From the NCBI GenBank assembly GCA_036374795.1, contig DASUTC010000190.1, positions 1 to 50,253 of the forward strand: a stretch of 50,253 nucleotides of DNA, given 5' to 3'. The notes under the pieces were generated by a model. It did no database searches. It saw nothing but the letters and a program-made list of their open reading frames with translations, and was not told the DNA's origin. The DNA comes from Herpetosiphonaceae bacterium (GTDB lineage Bacteria; Chloroflexota; Chloroflexia; Chloroflexales; Kallotenuaceae). Within the stretch, counting starts at the first letter, position 1; the number at the start of each line of letters is the position of its first letter. Positions 26,032 to 36,152 of the stretch are shown one piece after another. The position numbers and the translations under genes were made by a program.

Positions 26032-28041
26032 TCACCCCGCCAGCTCCGCCCACAGATCGTACTGCGCCTGTAGCTCCTGCTCAAGCGCGACGTACTCCTC
26101 GCCCAGGCGGGCGATGTCGTCGAGCTTGCGCTCGGCGGTGGCGCTCTCGATCGCCGATTGCAGCACATGCAGCTTGCGTTCGAGATCGGCGACATGCCGC
26201 TCGACCGCGTTGATCCGCTTCTGGCGCTCGCGCTGCTGCCGCTCCTGCTCGCGATGATCGCGGCCTGAGAGGCCCGTCGTCGGCTTGTCCTTGCCGCTCT
26301 GCCCATCCGAGGCGGCGCTGCGCGCGGGCGGCGCGCTGGCAGGGACGCTATCGGCCTTCGGATCGATCGCCTTCTTGCGCTCTAGCTCTAGCTGCGTCAC
26401 GTGCGCGGCGTAGTCGGTGTAGTCGCCCTCGAACGTCGTGACCGTGCCGCTCTCGACCATCCAGATCGTGTCCGCCAGGGCGTCGATGAAGTAGCGATCG
26501 TGGGAGACGAACAGGATCGTGCCTGGAAAATCCAGCAGCACGCCTTCCAGCGCCTCGCGCGCTGCGATGTCGAGGTGGTTGGTCGGCTCGTCGAGGATCA
26601 GCAGGTTCGGCTCTTTGAGCGTCAGTTGCGCCAGCGCCACACGGCTGCGCTCGCCGCCCGACAGATCGCCGACGCGCTTGAAGACATCGTCGGCGGAGAA
26701 CAAGAAGCGTCCAAGCAGCGTCCGAATGCGCTCGGTTTTTTCCAGCGGCTTGACCCGATGCACTTCTTCGAGCACGGTGTTGTCTAGGTTAAGCTCGTCG
26801 TGCGTCTGCGCGTAGTAGCCCACCGACACGCCCACGCCAGACGAGACGCGCCCGCTCAGCGGCGGCAGCTCCCCGACGATCGTCCGCAGCAGCGTGGTCT
26901 TGCCCGATCCGTTCGCGCCCATCAGCGCGACGCACTGGCCGCGATACAGCTCAAGTGCGGGCGTGCGTACCAGCGGCTTGTCGCCCTGCGGCGTTTTGTA
27001 GCCCACGGTCAGGCCGTCGCTGGTGTTGAGCACGATCAGACCTGAGCGCATGTCGGTGCTCAGGTTCAGCTTGAGCTGCTTCTGGCTCTTGGGCGCGTCG
27101 ATGCGCTCGTCGATCCATTGGCCGCCCGCGCCCTGGTAGCCGTGCTTGAAGCGCTCAAGCCGCTTGCGACGGCCCTGCGCCTCTTTGGTGCGCTGCCCGG
27201 CGATATGGCGACGGATAAACTCCTCTTCCTTGGCGATGAACGCCTGCTGCGCATCGTACTCTTTCTGCATGCGCTCGTCGCGCTCGGCTTTGAGCAGCAG
27301 GTACTTGCTGTAGTTGCCGGGCCAGTCGGTGAGCTTGCGCCAGGCCATCTCGAAGGTGCGCGTGGTCACTTTGTCGAGGAAGTAGCGATCGTGCGAGATC
27401 ACGATCAGTGTGCCCGGCCAGGTGCGCAAAAACTCTTCCAGCCATTGCAGGGCGTGCAGATCGAGATGGTTGGTCGGCTCGTCGAGCAGCAGCAGGTCCG
27501 GGTCTTGCAGCAGCGTGATCGCCAGCGCCGCGCGGGTTTTCTGACCGCCGCTGAACTCGCGGATCGGCTGATCGTACTGCGCTCTGGTGAAGCTCAGGCC
27601 CTCCAGCGTGCGCTCGATCATCCGCTCGGTATCGTAGCCGCCGCCATGCTCGAAGCGTGCCATCAGGTCGCCGTAGCGCTCCATGCGCGACTCCCATTCG
27701 GGATGCTCGGTATCGGCGATCAGCGTCTCAAGCTGGCGGATCTCGGCCTCCATCTGGTGCAGATGCGCGAACGCCTGGTGCGCCTCCTGCATCAGCGTCC
27801 GATCGCCGCTGAAGTGCGCCTCCTGCGCCAGGTAGCTTACGAGCGTGCCGCGCGCCAGGCTGATCGATCCGGCGGTCGATTCTTCGATCCCGGCGATGAT
27901 TTTGAGCAGCGTGGTCTTGCCCGCGCCGTTGGTGCCGACGAGCGCGATCTTATCGCCGCGATTGACCGAAAAGTTAACGCCGCTGAAGATCTGATCAGCG
28001 CCGTAGTATTTGCTAAGCTGGCTCCCCGAAACAACTGCCAT
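26032..28041 (-). CDS. ABC-F family ATPase
   Basis: 669 residues with two ABC ATPase domains in one chain and no membrane segments, the ABC-F plan. These proteins act on the ribosome, in translation control or antibiotic protection. The first Walker A is GTNGAGKTTL (about 36-45) with signature FSGGQKTRAALA. The second is GANGSGKTTLL with signature LSGGERSRVALAQ. LLLDEPTNHLD and LILDEPTNHLD are the Walker B elements, and an inter-domain linker rich in Lys and Arg lies between. The C-terminus (about 595-669) is a predicted coiled coil, as in the Uup/EttA group. GGAG nine bases before the ATG at 28041 sets the start. Confidence 0.92.
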   Translation of the reverse strand: MAVVSGSQLSKYYGADQIFSGVNFSVNRGDKIALVGTNGAGKTTLLKIIAGIEESTAGSISLARGTLVSYLAQEAHFSGDRTLMQEAHQAFAHLHQMEAEIRQLETLIADTEHPEWESRMERYGDLMARFEHGGGYDTERMIERTLEGLSFTRAQYDQPIREFSGGQKTRAALAITLLQDPDLLLLDEPTNHLDLHALQWLEEFLRTWPGTLIVISHDRYFLDKVTTRTFEMAWRKLTDWPGNYSKYLLLKAERDERMQKEYDAQQAFIAKEEEFIRRHIAGQRTKEAQGRRKRLERFKHGYQGAGGQWIDERIDAPKSQKQLKLNLSTDMRSGLIVLNTSDGLTVGYKTPQGDKPLVRTPALELYRGQCVALMGANGSGKTTLLRTIVGELPPLSGRVSSGVGVSVGYYAQTHDELNLDNTVLEEVHRVKPLEKTERIRTLLGRFLFSADDVFKRVGDLSGGERSRVALAQLTLKEPNLLILDEPTNHLDIAAREALEGVLLDFPGTILFVSHDRYFIDALADTIWMVESGTVTTFEGDYTDYAAHVTQLELERKKAIDPKADSVPASAPPARSAASDGQSGKDKPTTGLSGRDHREQERQQRERQKRINAVERHVADLERKLHVLQSAIESATAERKLDDIARLGEEYVALEQELQAQYDLWAELAG

Positions 28042-28133
28042 ATCCGGCTCCATAGGATGTGCAAAGATGCCTAATGATAACAAAAAGGTCGGGGCAGCGC
28101 ACGCGGCTTAAGACGAGTTGCGCGGGTGTGGGG

Positions 28134-28164
28134 TTGTACAGTATCGTACCGCCTGGGTTATACT
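28134..28164 (+). promoter_or_regulatory. Promoter of the alpha/beta hydrolase gene
   Basis: TTGTAC (28134-28139), 19-bp spacer, TATACT (28159-28164), 67 bp before the start codon at 28232. Confidence 0.55.
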
Positions 28165-28231
28165 AGCAGCACTACGAGCGGAGCGAGATCATGGTCAAAC
28201 AAACGTCGATACATAAACGACAGGCACACAT

Positions 28232-29020
28232 ATGCAGCTTGAAGTGATCAACCCGGAGCTATCCGCTATCACCCGCTCGACGCCGCTCGTCTTCGTGCAT
28301 GGCGCGTGGCATGCCGCCTGGTGCTGGCAGGAGCATTTCATCCCCTACTTCACGCGCGCGGGCTTTCCGGTGTACGCCCTGAGTCTGCGCGGGCACGGGC
28401 CTAGCGATGGCCGCGAGCGGCTGCGCTGGACGCGAATCGATGATTACGTGGAGGATGTTGTCAGCGTGGCAGCCGCGCTCACGCCCGCGCCGGTACTGAT
28501 CGGCCACTCGATGGGCGGGCTGGTGGTCCAGAAGTATCTGGAGCGCTACCCGGCGGCGGCAGGCGTCCTGCTCGCCTCGGTCCCGGCCTCAGGTGCGCTC
28601 GCGACGACGCTGCGGATCGCGCGGCGGCATCCAAGGCAGTTTCTCAAAGCCAACCTGACGCTCAGACTGTACCCGCTGGTCGAGACGCCGGAGCTGGCGC
28701 ACGAGCACTTTTTCTCTGCGACGATGCCCAGAGATCAGGTCACGTGGTACTGGCAGCGTTTGCAAGACGAGTCGTATCGCGCGTTTCTGGATATGGTCGT
28801 GTTCAATCTGCCGAAGCCCGATCGGGTGCCGGTCCCGATGCTGGTGCTGGGCGGCGCTGAAGACACGATCTTCTATCCCTACGAGGTAGAGGCGACGGCG
28901 CGAGCGTATGGCACGAGCGCTACGATCTTTCCCAACACGGCCCACGACATGATGCTCGATCCCGGCTGGCAGCCGGTCGCCGATACGATTCTGGCATGGC
29001 TCGACGGGCAGGGTCTTTAG
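28232..29020 (+). CDS. Alpha/beta hydrolase
   Basis: 262 residues. The oxyanion-hole segment is FVHGAWHAAWCW (21-32), the nucleophile elbow is GHSMGG (Ser93), and the likely acid and base are Asp211 (GGAEDTIF) and His238 (NTAHDMML). This completes a catalytic triad in the usual order. No signal peptide or membrane helix is present, so it is cytoplasmic. The cap region between about 120 and 190 is of the short helical type found in esterases and carboxylesterase-like hydrolases. The substrate cannot be inferred. It is preceded by its own promoter and followed by repeat DNA, so it appears monocistronic. Confidence 0.85.
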   Translation: MQLEVINPELSAITRSTPLVFVHGAWHAAWCWQEHFIPYFTRAGFPVYALSLRGHGPSDGRERLRWTRIDDYVEDVVSVAAALTPAPVLIGHSMGGLVVQKYLERYPAAAGVLLASVPASGALATTLRIARRHPRQFLKANLTLRLYPLVETPELAHEHFFSATMPRDQVTWYWQRLQDESYRAFLDMVVFNLPKPDRVPVPMLVLGGAEDTIFYPYEVEATARAYGTSATIFPNTAHDMMLDPGWQPVADTILAWLDGQGL

Positions 29021-29030
29021 GGGCGGGGAG

Positions 29031-29220
29031 TTTCAGGTTCCAAGTTTCAAGTTTCACGTTCCAAGGCCCTCACCCCGCTTCGCTGCGCTCAGCACCCCGC
29101 TCCCATTCCGATCGGAGAGGGGAAGGAAAGCGTGGGGAATACCCGCGCCGGGTGTCCTCCGGGCATCGCCCCCGCCCCGCTGTTCCCTTGCTCCCTTGCT
29201 CTCTTGTTCCCTTGTTCCCC
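29031..29220. repeat. Composite intergenic repeat: heptamers, G/C-rich palindrome remnant, octamers
   Basis: Five 7-nt units at 29031-29065 (TTTCAGG, TTCCAAG, TTTCAAG, TTTCACG, TTCCAAG). A diverged relative of the palindromic core lies at about 29149-29175 (GGGTGTCCTCCGGGCATCGC). Five exact-phase 8-nt units follow at 29181-29220 (TGTTCCCT, TGCTCCCT, TGCTCTCT, TGTTCCCT, TGTTCCCC). The element fills the gap between two converging genes. Confidence 0.8.
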
Positions 29221-29228
29221 TAGCTCCG

Positions 29229-31256
<2,028 letters not shown>

Positions 31257-31337
31257 CGGCGCTCAGTCGCGATCACGTCGGGCGCTGCTTCCAGCTTGGC
31301 GCTGATCAACGATCGCAGGCCCCTGTTGCAACTGGAA

Positions 31338-31367
31338 ATTGTAGCATACTGCGCGCAGACAAAACAA
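31338..31367 (-). promoter_or_regulatory. Promoter of the histidine kinase gene
   Basis: On the minus strand TTGTTT (31367-31362), 18-bp spacer, TACAAT (31343-31338). The -35 sits in the T-rich tail of the terminator of the gene upstream. Confidence 0.6.
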
Positions 31368-31396
31368 AGCAGCGCCCCTCAGATGAGGAGCGCTGC
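31361..31396 (-). terminator. Rho-independent terminator of the GlsB-like gene
   Basis: GCAGCGC / GCGCTGC (31369-31375 and 31390-31396) with an inner CCTC / GAGG after one mismatch. On the minus strand it is followed by TTTGTTTT. Confidence 0.8.
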
Positions 31397-31424
31397 CTTG
31401 AAGCGTAATCGATGTGTGTCGTTC

Positions 31425-31694
31425 TTAGCGCACGGTGCCGCGTCGGAACAGGTTGACGATGCCGAGTAGCACGATCGCGCCGAGCAGCGAAACCAGGATT
31501 GCGCCGAGATCGAGCGGGTCCTGGTTAATGGATGGCTGACCGAGCAGTGCGCTAAACAGCCACCCGCCCAGGAGCGCGCCGATGATGCCGACGATGATGT
31601 TCAGGATAATGCCCTGCTGGGCGTCCGTGCGCATAATGATGCTAGCCAGCCAGCCGACGATACCGCCGATGATAAGCCAAATAATGAGTCCCAT
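31425..31694 (-). CDS. GlsB/YeaQ/YmgE family small membrane protein
   Basis: 89 residues with three hydrophobic segments separated by short Gly-rich turns. The family signature is TDAQQGIILNIIVGIIGALL (residues about 23-42), preceded by LIIWLIIGGIVGWLAS. These are the transglycosylase-associated, stress-induced inner membrane proteins of enterics and many other bacteria. Their molecular job is unknown. A closely similar paralogue lies 108 bp upstream on the same strand. AGGGAGGA just before the ATG is a strong ribosome site. Confidence 0.88.
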   Translation of the reverse strand: MGLIIWLIIGGIVGWLASIIMRTDAQQGIILNIIVGIIGALLGGWLFSALLGQPSINQDPLDLGAILVSLLGAIVLLGIVNLFRRGTVR

Positions 31695-31723
31695 GATAAT
31701 TCCTCCCTTAGGTTCTGCGCTAG

Positions 31724-31742
31724 GAGTGGGAACATCCCACTC
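31724..31742. terminator. Short perfect hairpin between the two GlsB-like genes
   Basis: GAGTGGGA / TCCCACTC with a 3-nt loop. No T tract follows. It could reduce read-through between the paralogues, together with the hairpin at 31763. Confidence 0.4.
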
Positions 31743-31762
31743 ACAGGTTGCTATCGTCTAAA

Positions 31763-31787
31763 GCAGAGAGCGTGCCACGCTTTCTGC
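31763..31787 (-). terminator. Hairpin downstream of the upstream GlsB-like gene
   Basis: GCAGAGAGCG pairs with CGCTTTCTGC with one G-T pair. On the minus strand it is followed by TTTAGA. A weak intrinsic terminator is likely. Confidence 0.5.
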
Positions 31788-31802
31788 CAAGGGGGTGCGA
31801 AA

Positions 31803-32072
31803 CTAGACTCGCCGTCGACCTGTCACCATGCCAACCAGGAAGAGCAGGATACATGCGCCGATGATCGCCGTGATCCAGCTACCGATGTCCCAGAAGCCAT
31901 AGGGTTCGGGATCGCCTGAAATCATTCCCCAGAGGAAGCCGCCGATAAACGCGCCGACGATGCCGACGATGATGTTCAGTAAGACGCCCTGTTGTGCATC
32001 GGTGCCCATGATCTTGCTGGCAATCCATCCAACCAGACCACCGAAGATCAGCCAGAAGATAATCCCGCCCAT
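31803..32072 (-). CDS. GlsB/YeaQ/YmgE family small membrane protein, paralogue
   Basis: 89 residues, three membrane segments, with the signature TDAQQGVLLNIIVGIVGAFI and a start MGGIIFWLIFGGLVGWIASK. It is the same length as the downstream neighbour and about half identical by eye, so the pair arose by tandem duplication. The last loop (SGDPEPYGFWDIG) differs from the partner. GGGAGGCG precedes the ATG. Each gene appears to have its own terminator, so the two may be controlled separately. Confidence 0.88.
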   Translation of the reverse strand: MGGIIFWLIFGGLVGWIASKIMGTDAQQGVLLNIIVGIVGAFIGGFLWGMISGDPEPYGFWDIGSWITAIIGACILLFLVGMVTGRRRV

Positions 32073-32271
32073 GTAACGCCTCCCTTAGTGTGAGATTGAC
32101 TGACATCGTTGTTGCGACGTATCGCTGCCAGGATATATGGCATAAAGCGTGCCAGGACCGCAGTACGATGCTATGAGTATCTTTTTTTGTGGGCGTGTGA
32201 GTACTCCCTGAGCCATGCTATACTGCGCTCTGATCGCCTACCAGAGCAGGCAGATGTTACAGGAGGAGTAC

Positions 32272-33141
32272 ATGGCACACGCGACGATTGGCGTGATCGG
32301 CGGGAGCGGGCTGTACGATATGCCGGGCCTGACCGACCGCGAAGAGCTTGAGCTGACGACGCCCTTCGGCTCGCCCAGCGACCGGTTTGTGCTGGGCACG
32401 CTGGCCGGTCAGCGCCTGGCGTTCTTGCCCCGGCATGGGCGCGGCCATCGCCTGCTGCCCACCGAGGTGCCGAGCCGTGCGAATATCTATGCCTTCAAGG
32501 AGCTGGGCGTGCAGCGGCTGATCTCGGTCAGCGCCGTAGGCAGCCTGCGCGAAAAGCTGCCGCCGGGCCGCATGGTCGTCCCCGATCAGCTCGTCGATCG
32601 CACCAAAGGCGTGCGCCCATTCACCTTTTTTGGCGCGGGCGTCGTCGCGCATGTCACCTTCGACCAGCCGTTCTGTCCTGAGCTGCGCGAGGCGCTGTGT
32701 GAGGCGATCCGCGAGACGCAGCAGGCGGTCGAGGAGCGCGCCACGCTGTGTGTGATGGAGGGTCCGCAGTTCTCGACGCTGGCAGAGTCAGAGCTGCACC
32801 GGCGCAACGGCTTCGATCTGATCGGCATGACGGCGCTGCCGGAGGCCAAGCTGGCCCGCGAGGCCGAGCTGTGCTACGCCACGCTGGCGCTCGTCACCGA
32901 CTATGATTGCTGGCATCCGCACCACGACAGCGTCACCGTCGATGCGGTCGTGCAGGTGTTGCAGCAGAATGTCAGAAACGCTCAGGCAGTAGTTGCCGCG
33001 CTGATTCCGCTGCTGGCCGACGCGCCCGGCTGCAAGTGCGGCAGCGCGCTGCAAAACGCGATCATGACTCCCGCGCATCTGATCCCGGCGGAGACTCGCG
33101 AGCGCCTGCAATTGTTGATTGGACAATACCTTGGAGCGTAG
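32272..33141 (+). CDS. mtnP: S-methyl-5'-thioadenosine phosphorylase
   Basis: 289 residues. Cleaves methylthioadenosine, the by-product of polyamine synthesis, to adenine and methylthioribose-1-phosphate, the first step of methionine salvage. It has the MTAP-type start IGVIGGSGLYDMPG, the phosphate-site PRHGRGHRLLPTEVPSRAN (core PRHGRGHRLLP), and the substrate-site motifs MEGPQFSTLAESE and LIGMTALPEAKLAREAE. The ATG at 32272 has a perfect AGGAGG nearby; an in-frame ATG at 32215 is upstream of it. No other mtn genes are present. It is followed after 3 bp by the flippase gene. Confidence 0.93.
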   Translation: MAHATIGVIGGSGLYDMPGLTDREELELTTPFGSPSDRFVLGTLAGQRLAFLPRHGRGHRLLPTEVPSRANIYAFKELGVQRLISVSAVGSLREKLPPGRMVVPDQLVDRTKGVRPFTFFGAGVVAHVTFDQPFCPELREALCEAIRETQQAVEERATLCVMEGPQFSTLAESELHRRNGFDLIGMTALPEAKLAREAELCYATLALVTDYDCWHPHHDSVTVDAVVQVLQQNVRNAQAVVAALIPLLADAPGCKCGSALQNAIMTPAHLIPAETRERLQLLIGQYLGA

Positions 33142-33144
33142 CCT

Positions 33145-34737
33145 GTGACCGCGACCGGCCCGATCTCGCCGAAGCTGGCCGTGGCAATCGCAGTTTTTGT
33201 CGCCGGGCTGGTGCTGCTGGCGCTGGCCGTGCCGCTGGCTGTGCTGCTTTCGAGGCGAAGGCGGCAGACGCCAAGCCAGGATTATGCCGTGCGGCTGCTG
33301 CGCAATAGCGCCGTGCCGTTTGCGATCCAGTTGATCAACCAGGCGATCAACTTTGGCTTTGGCCTGGTGCTCTACCGTATGCTGCTGCCGACGGCAATCG
33401 CCGATTTTGTGTTTGCCGCCTTCGTGACGACGATGCTGCTGGCGACGATCGCTGAGTGGGGCCTAAATATCTACCTGACCCGCGAGGTGGCGCGCAGCTC
33501 CACGGCGATCGAGCAGACCTTTGGCACGGCGCTGCTGATCCGATTCGTGCTGGCGGCGGTGGTCATTCCCGCCAGCGTGCTGATCGTGCTGAGCTACAAC
33601 GGCTTGCAGGCGGCGGGGCTGATCGAGTACGGCTTCGATCGCGAGGGCCTGTTGCTGATGCTGATCCTGGCCTGCACCGTGCTGCCGGGCGCGTTCAGCG
33701 CGGCGGTTTCGGCGCTGTTCATGGCGACGGAGCGACCGATCGTGTCCGCCGTAGTGAATCTGCTGACCAATATCGTGAGCACGCTGCTCAAGATCGGGGC
33801 GCTGGTGCTGGGCTGGGGCGTGCTTGGTGTGGCCTGGGCGGCGCTCGCGGCGACGATTGCCAGCGCTGTGCTGTTCGGGGTGCTGCTGCTGCGCAACTGG
33901 GGCGTGCCCCGGGTGCGCTTCGACCGCGCGCTGGCTGGCACGATGCTGCGCGCTGGCTGGCCGCTGATGCTGAATAGCCTGCTGCTGGCGGTCTTCTTCC
34001 GCTTCGACGTGGCGATCATCAAGGCGTCGCGGGCGGTGGAGCTGGCGGCCTACGATGCCGCCTACAAGTACATCACGCTGACGCAGATCTTGCCGCCGAT
34101 CGTGATCAACGCGGTCTTTCCGCTGTTTGCGCGGCAGGCCGCCACCGATCGGGCGGCGCTCCAGCGCGCCTACACCTATCTGGTGCGCCTGCTGCTGCTG
34201 CTGGCGCTGCCGATCGCGACTGGCGTGACGGTGCTGGCGCCCTGGCTGATCGCGATCTATGGCGCGGAGTACGTGGCGCTGGGCGCGCCAGCGCTGGCGA
34301 TCTTGATCTGGTATCTGCCCCTGAGCTATGTCAACGGCGTGACGCAGTACGTGCTGATCGCGCTGGATCGTCCCCGCACCATCACCGTGTCGTTCGGCGC
34401 TGCCGCCGTGTTCAACCTCGGCTTCAATCTGGCCTTTGTTCCAGGCTACGGGGTGCAGGCGGCAGCGCTCGCGACGATGCTCTCGGAGATTGTGCTGTTT
34501 GTTCCGCTGTGGTGGGTGCTCCGCACCGAGATCGAGCCGCCAGCGGTCTGGCGTCTGGCCTGGCGTCCCGCGCTAGCCGCCGTTGGGATGGCGGTCGGTA
34601 TGCTGGTGGCGGGGCAGATGCATGTTCTGCTGAGCATCCTGCTTGGCCCGCTGATCTTGTGGGGCCTACTGCTGATCGTCGGTGCGGTGCAAGAAGAAGA
34701 TCGGCGTTTGGCAAGACGGGTGCTGCGCCGGGCCTAG
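33145..34737 (+). CDS. Polysaccharide flippase-like membrane protein (MOP superfamily)
   Basis: 530 residues with about 14 predicted membrane helices, the layout of the Wzx/MurJ-type lipid-linked oligosaccharide flippases. The first helix (about 9-35, VAIAVFVAGLVLLALAVPLA) precedes an Arg-rich turn and then the repeated helix pairs. RLLRNSAVPFAIQLINQAIN and WGLNIYLTREVARS near residues 48-120 are typical of the oligosaccharide flippase family. The start is GTG at 33145, 3 bp after the mtnP stop, so translation may be coupled. No glycosyltransferases are nearby, so the glycan it carries is unknown. Confidence 0.82.
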   Translation: MTATGPISPKLAVAIAVFVAGLVLLALAVPLAVLLSRRRRQTPSQDYAVRLLRNSAVPFAIQLINQAINFGFGLVLYRMLLPTAIADFVFAAFVTTMLLATIAEWGLNIYLTREVARSSTAIEQTFGTALLIRFVLAAVVIPASVLIVLSYNGLQAAGLIEYGFDREGLLLMLILACTVLPGAFSAAVSALFMATERPIVSAVVNLLTNIVSTLLKIGALVLGWGVLGVAWAALAATIASAVLFGVLLLRNWGVPRVRFDRALAGTMLRAGWPLMLNSLLLAVFFRFDVAIIKASRAVELAAYDAAYKYITLTQILPPIVINAVFPLFARQAATDRAALQRAYTYLVRLLLLLALPIATGVTVLAPWLIAIYGAEYVALGAPALAILIWYLPLSYVNGVTQYVLIALDRPRTITVSFGAAAVFNLGFNLAFVPGYGVQAAALATMLSEIVLFVPLWWVLRTEIEPPAVWRLAWRPALAAVGMAVGMLVAGQMHVLLSILLGPLILWGLLLIVGAVQEEDRRLARRVLRRA

Positions 34738-34741
34738 TTGC

Positions 34742-34930
34742 GAGTTCCAAGACCAGGGATCAGGGTCAGGAATCAGGAGTTTCAAGTTCAACACGTCTGT
34801 TGTTCTCTGCTCTTGGTTCCGTTGTGCGCTGGGCGCCCATGCCAGGTGCCAGGCGGGTGCCAGACGGGTGCCCTCTGGGCATGGCACCCGCCTGGCACCC
34901 GGCTCCCTTGTTTTTGGTTCTTGGTGCTCC
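34742..34930. repeat. Composite intergenic repeat with 17-bp palindrome
   Basis: Seven heptamers lie at 34742-34790 (GAGTTCC, AAGACCA, GGGATCA, ...), then TTGTTCT CTGCTCT TGGTTCC (34800-34820). A perfect 17-bp inverted repeat GGTGCCAGGCGGGTGCC (34845-34861) / GGCACCCGCCTGGCACC (34883-34899) follows. Its interior GGGTGCCCTCTGGGCATGGC differs at one base from the elements at 9 kb. Further TTGGTTC units end the element. It lies between two converging genes. Confidence 0.88.
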
Positions 34931-34936
34931 CTCGGC

Positions 34937-35356
34937 CTAGGCACAGACCGTTTGCAGGTGCAGTGGCAATAGCGGCTGCTTGGAAACCGCTGGCTTGATC
35001 GCGCGGCCCACCATATCGAGCAGTTCGTCGATGGTAAACGGCTTCAGCAGCAGTTGAGCGCCCAGCCGCAGAATGTCGGCCCTGTGATCTTCGCTCTGCT
35101 TGAGCGCGGCGGTGCAGATAATCGCCGGTAGATCGGGCCTCGTGATCTTACGGACCTGCTCAATGGCGATGATGCCAACCGCCTCGAAATCCAGGAGTAG
35201 GTCGGTGATCAGCGCATCGGCGTGCTTGGGCGCAATCTTCAAAAGCTCAGGCAGGGTTTCTGCCGCGACGACCCGGAAGCCTTCATCTTGCAACACTTCG
35301 CATAGCAAGCCACGGATAACCTCATCATCATCTAAGACTAGAATTGTGATACTCAT
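34937..35356 (-). CDS. Single-domain response regulator
   Basis: 139 residues, a lone receiver domain. The acidic pocket is DDDE at 9-12, the phosphoacceptor is Asp52 (ALITDLLLD), the switch residue is Thr82 (ICTAAL), and the conserved Lys is Lys105 (LLLKPF). There is no output domain, so it works by protein contact or as a phosphorelay intermediate. The ATG at 35356 is preferred, as the receiver fold starts at once with MSITILVLDDDE. It has its own promoter (35428-35456). Confidence 0.9.
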   Translation of the reverse strand: MSITILVLDDDEVIRGLLCEVLQDEGFRVVAAETLPELLKIAPKHADALITDLLLDFEAVGIIAIEQVRKITRPDLPAIICTAALKQSEDHRADILRLGAQLLLKPFTIDELLDMVGRAIKPAVSKQPLLPLHLQTVCA

Positions 35357-35427
35357 GGCCGTTCTCCTTCGCCAGGCTCCAGATAGTCGGGTGGGACGTG
35401 GGGAGAATGTAGGGGTCGTTGCGACCA

Positions 35428-35456
35428 ACTATAACAGAATGTATGCTGCATGTAAA
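35428..35456 (-). promoter_or_regulatory. Promoter of the first response regulator gene
   Basis: On the minus strand TTTACA (35456-35451), 17-bp spacer, TATAGT (35433-35428). A good match to the housekeeping consensus, with a leader of about 65 nt. Confidence 0.7.
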
Positions 35457-35536
35457 GCGGTACGCCAACCCGCGCCCTTTACAGCAGCGGATACTGGGGC
35501 TGTATATCTCAGAGTGGGGGAGAATGCCAAGTTTGC

Positions 35537-35971
35537 TTAGACAGCTTGTTGCGCCGAGACGCCAAGCTGACGCAGGCAACGGTCAAGCTCGGCAAGCTCG
35601 AAAGGCTTGGGGAGCACAACGGTCGGCGCGATGTCCATCGTCGTGCCAATCTGCCGCTGCTTCTCGTTGGATCGCCAGGCGGCACTCATCAGCACCACCG
35701 GCAGGCGGCGTCCTGAGGGATCGCTCCTCAACTGGCGTAAAACTTCAAAGCCGTCCGTCTCCGGCATCATAATATCGAGGATCAGCGCTGCGGGCTGCAC
35801 ATCCTTGATGCAGCGGATCGCCTCGCGGCCATCGCTGCACACCGTTACATCGTAGCCCTCATCAATCAATACGTTCGACAACATATCGGCGAGTTCGCGC
35901 TGATCGTCGACGATCAAGATGCGCGTGCGTGGTGGTTGGACCTGCTCCGATTGGACTTTGCGAATGGGCAT
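35537..35971 (-). CDS. Single-domain response regulator
   Basis: 144 residues, again a receiver domain alone, with a 15-residue N-terminal arm. The pocket is VDDQ (21-24), the phosphoacceptor is Asp66 (LILDIMMPETDGFEVL) and the Lys is Lys122 (VLPKPF). It is closer to the standard consensus than its neighbour, which lies 180 bp downstream on the same strand. GGAG lies upstream of the ATG. Both regulators may serve hybrid or orphan kinases such as the one at 29-31 kb, but nothing in the sequence fixes the pairing. Confidence 0.9.
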   Translation of the reverse strand: MPIRKVQSEQVQPPRTRILIVDDQRELADMLSNVLIDEGYDVTVCSDGREAIRCIKDVQPAALILDIMMPETDGFEVLRQLRSDPSGRRLPVVLMSAAWRSNEKQRQIGTTMDIAPTVVLPKPFELAELDRCLRQLGVSAQQAV

Positions 35972-36111
35972 GGTTGGTTGTCTCCGAAGAGCTGCCGACC
36001 GCGACGTAGGCTACGCCACCGGTTGGACAGCAATACTGTGATCGAATACAGGCACAGCATCGTCGATGTGCCGGTACACCCTTTGATCCTTGGGCTACTG
36101 CGTTAGAAATC

Positions 36112-36139
36112 TGGTCGACCCTAGAGGAAGGGTCGACCA
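36112..36139 (-). terminator. Terminator of the PRC-barrel gene
   Basis: Perfect 11-bp inverted repeat TGGTCGACCCT / AGGGTCGACCA with a 6-nt loop, just beyond the PRC-barrel gene. On the minus strand it is followed by GATTTCT. Confidence 0.65.
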
Positions 36140-36152
36140 TACGATGGTGTTG

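Noticed and set aside
28191-28247. 18-codon reading frame (MVKQTSIHKR...) overlapping the start of the alpha/beta hydrolase
   Set aside because: GGAGCGAG lies upstream, but the peptide shows no leader-type codon runs and no pairing with a terminator was found. Chance is as likely as a leader peptide.
32187-32224. Promoter of mtnP
   Set aside because: TATACT at 32219 is a good -10, but TTGTGG lies 25 bp away, too far for a standard spacer. Not strong enough to list.
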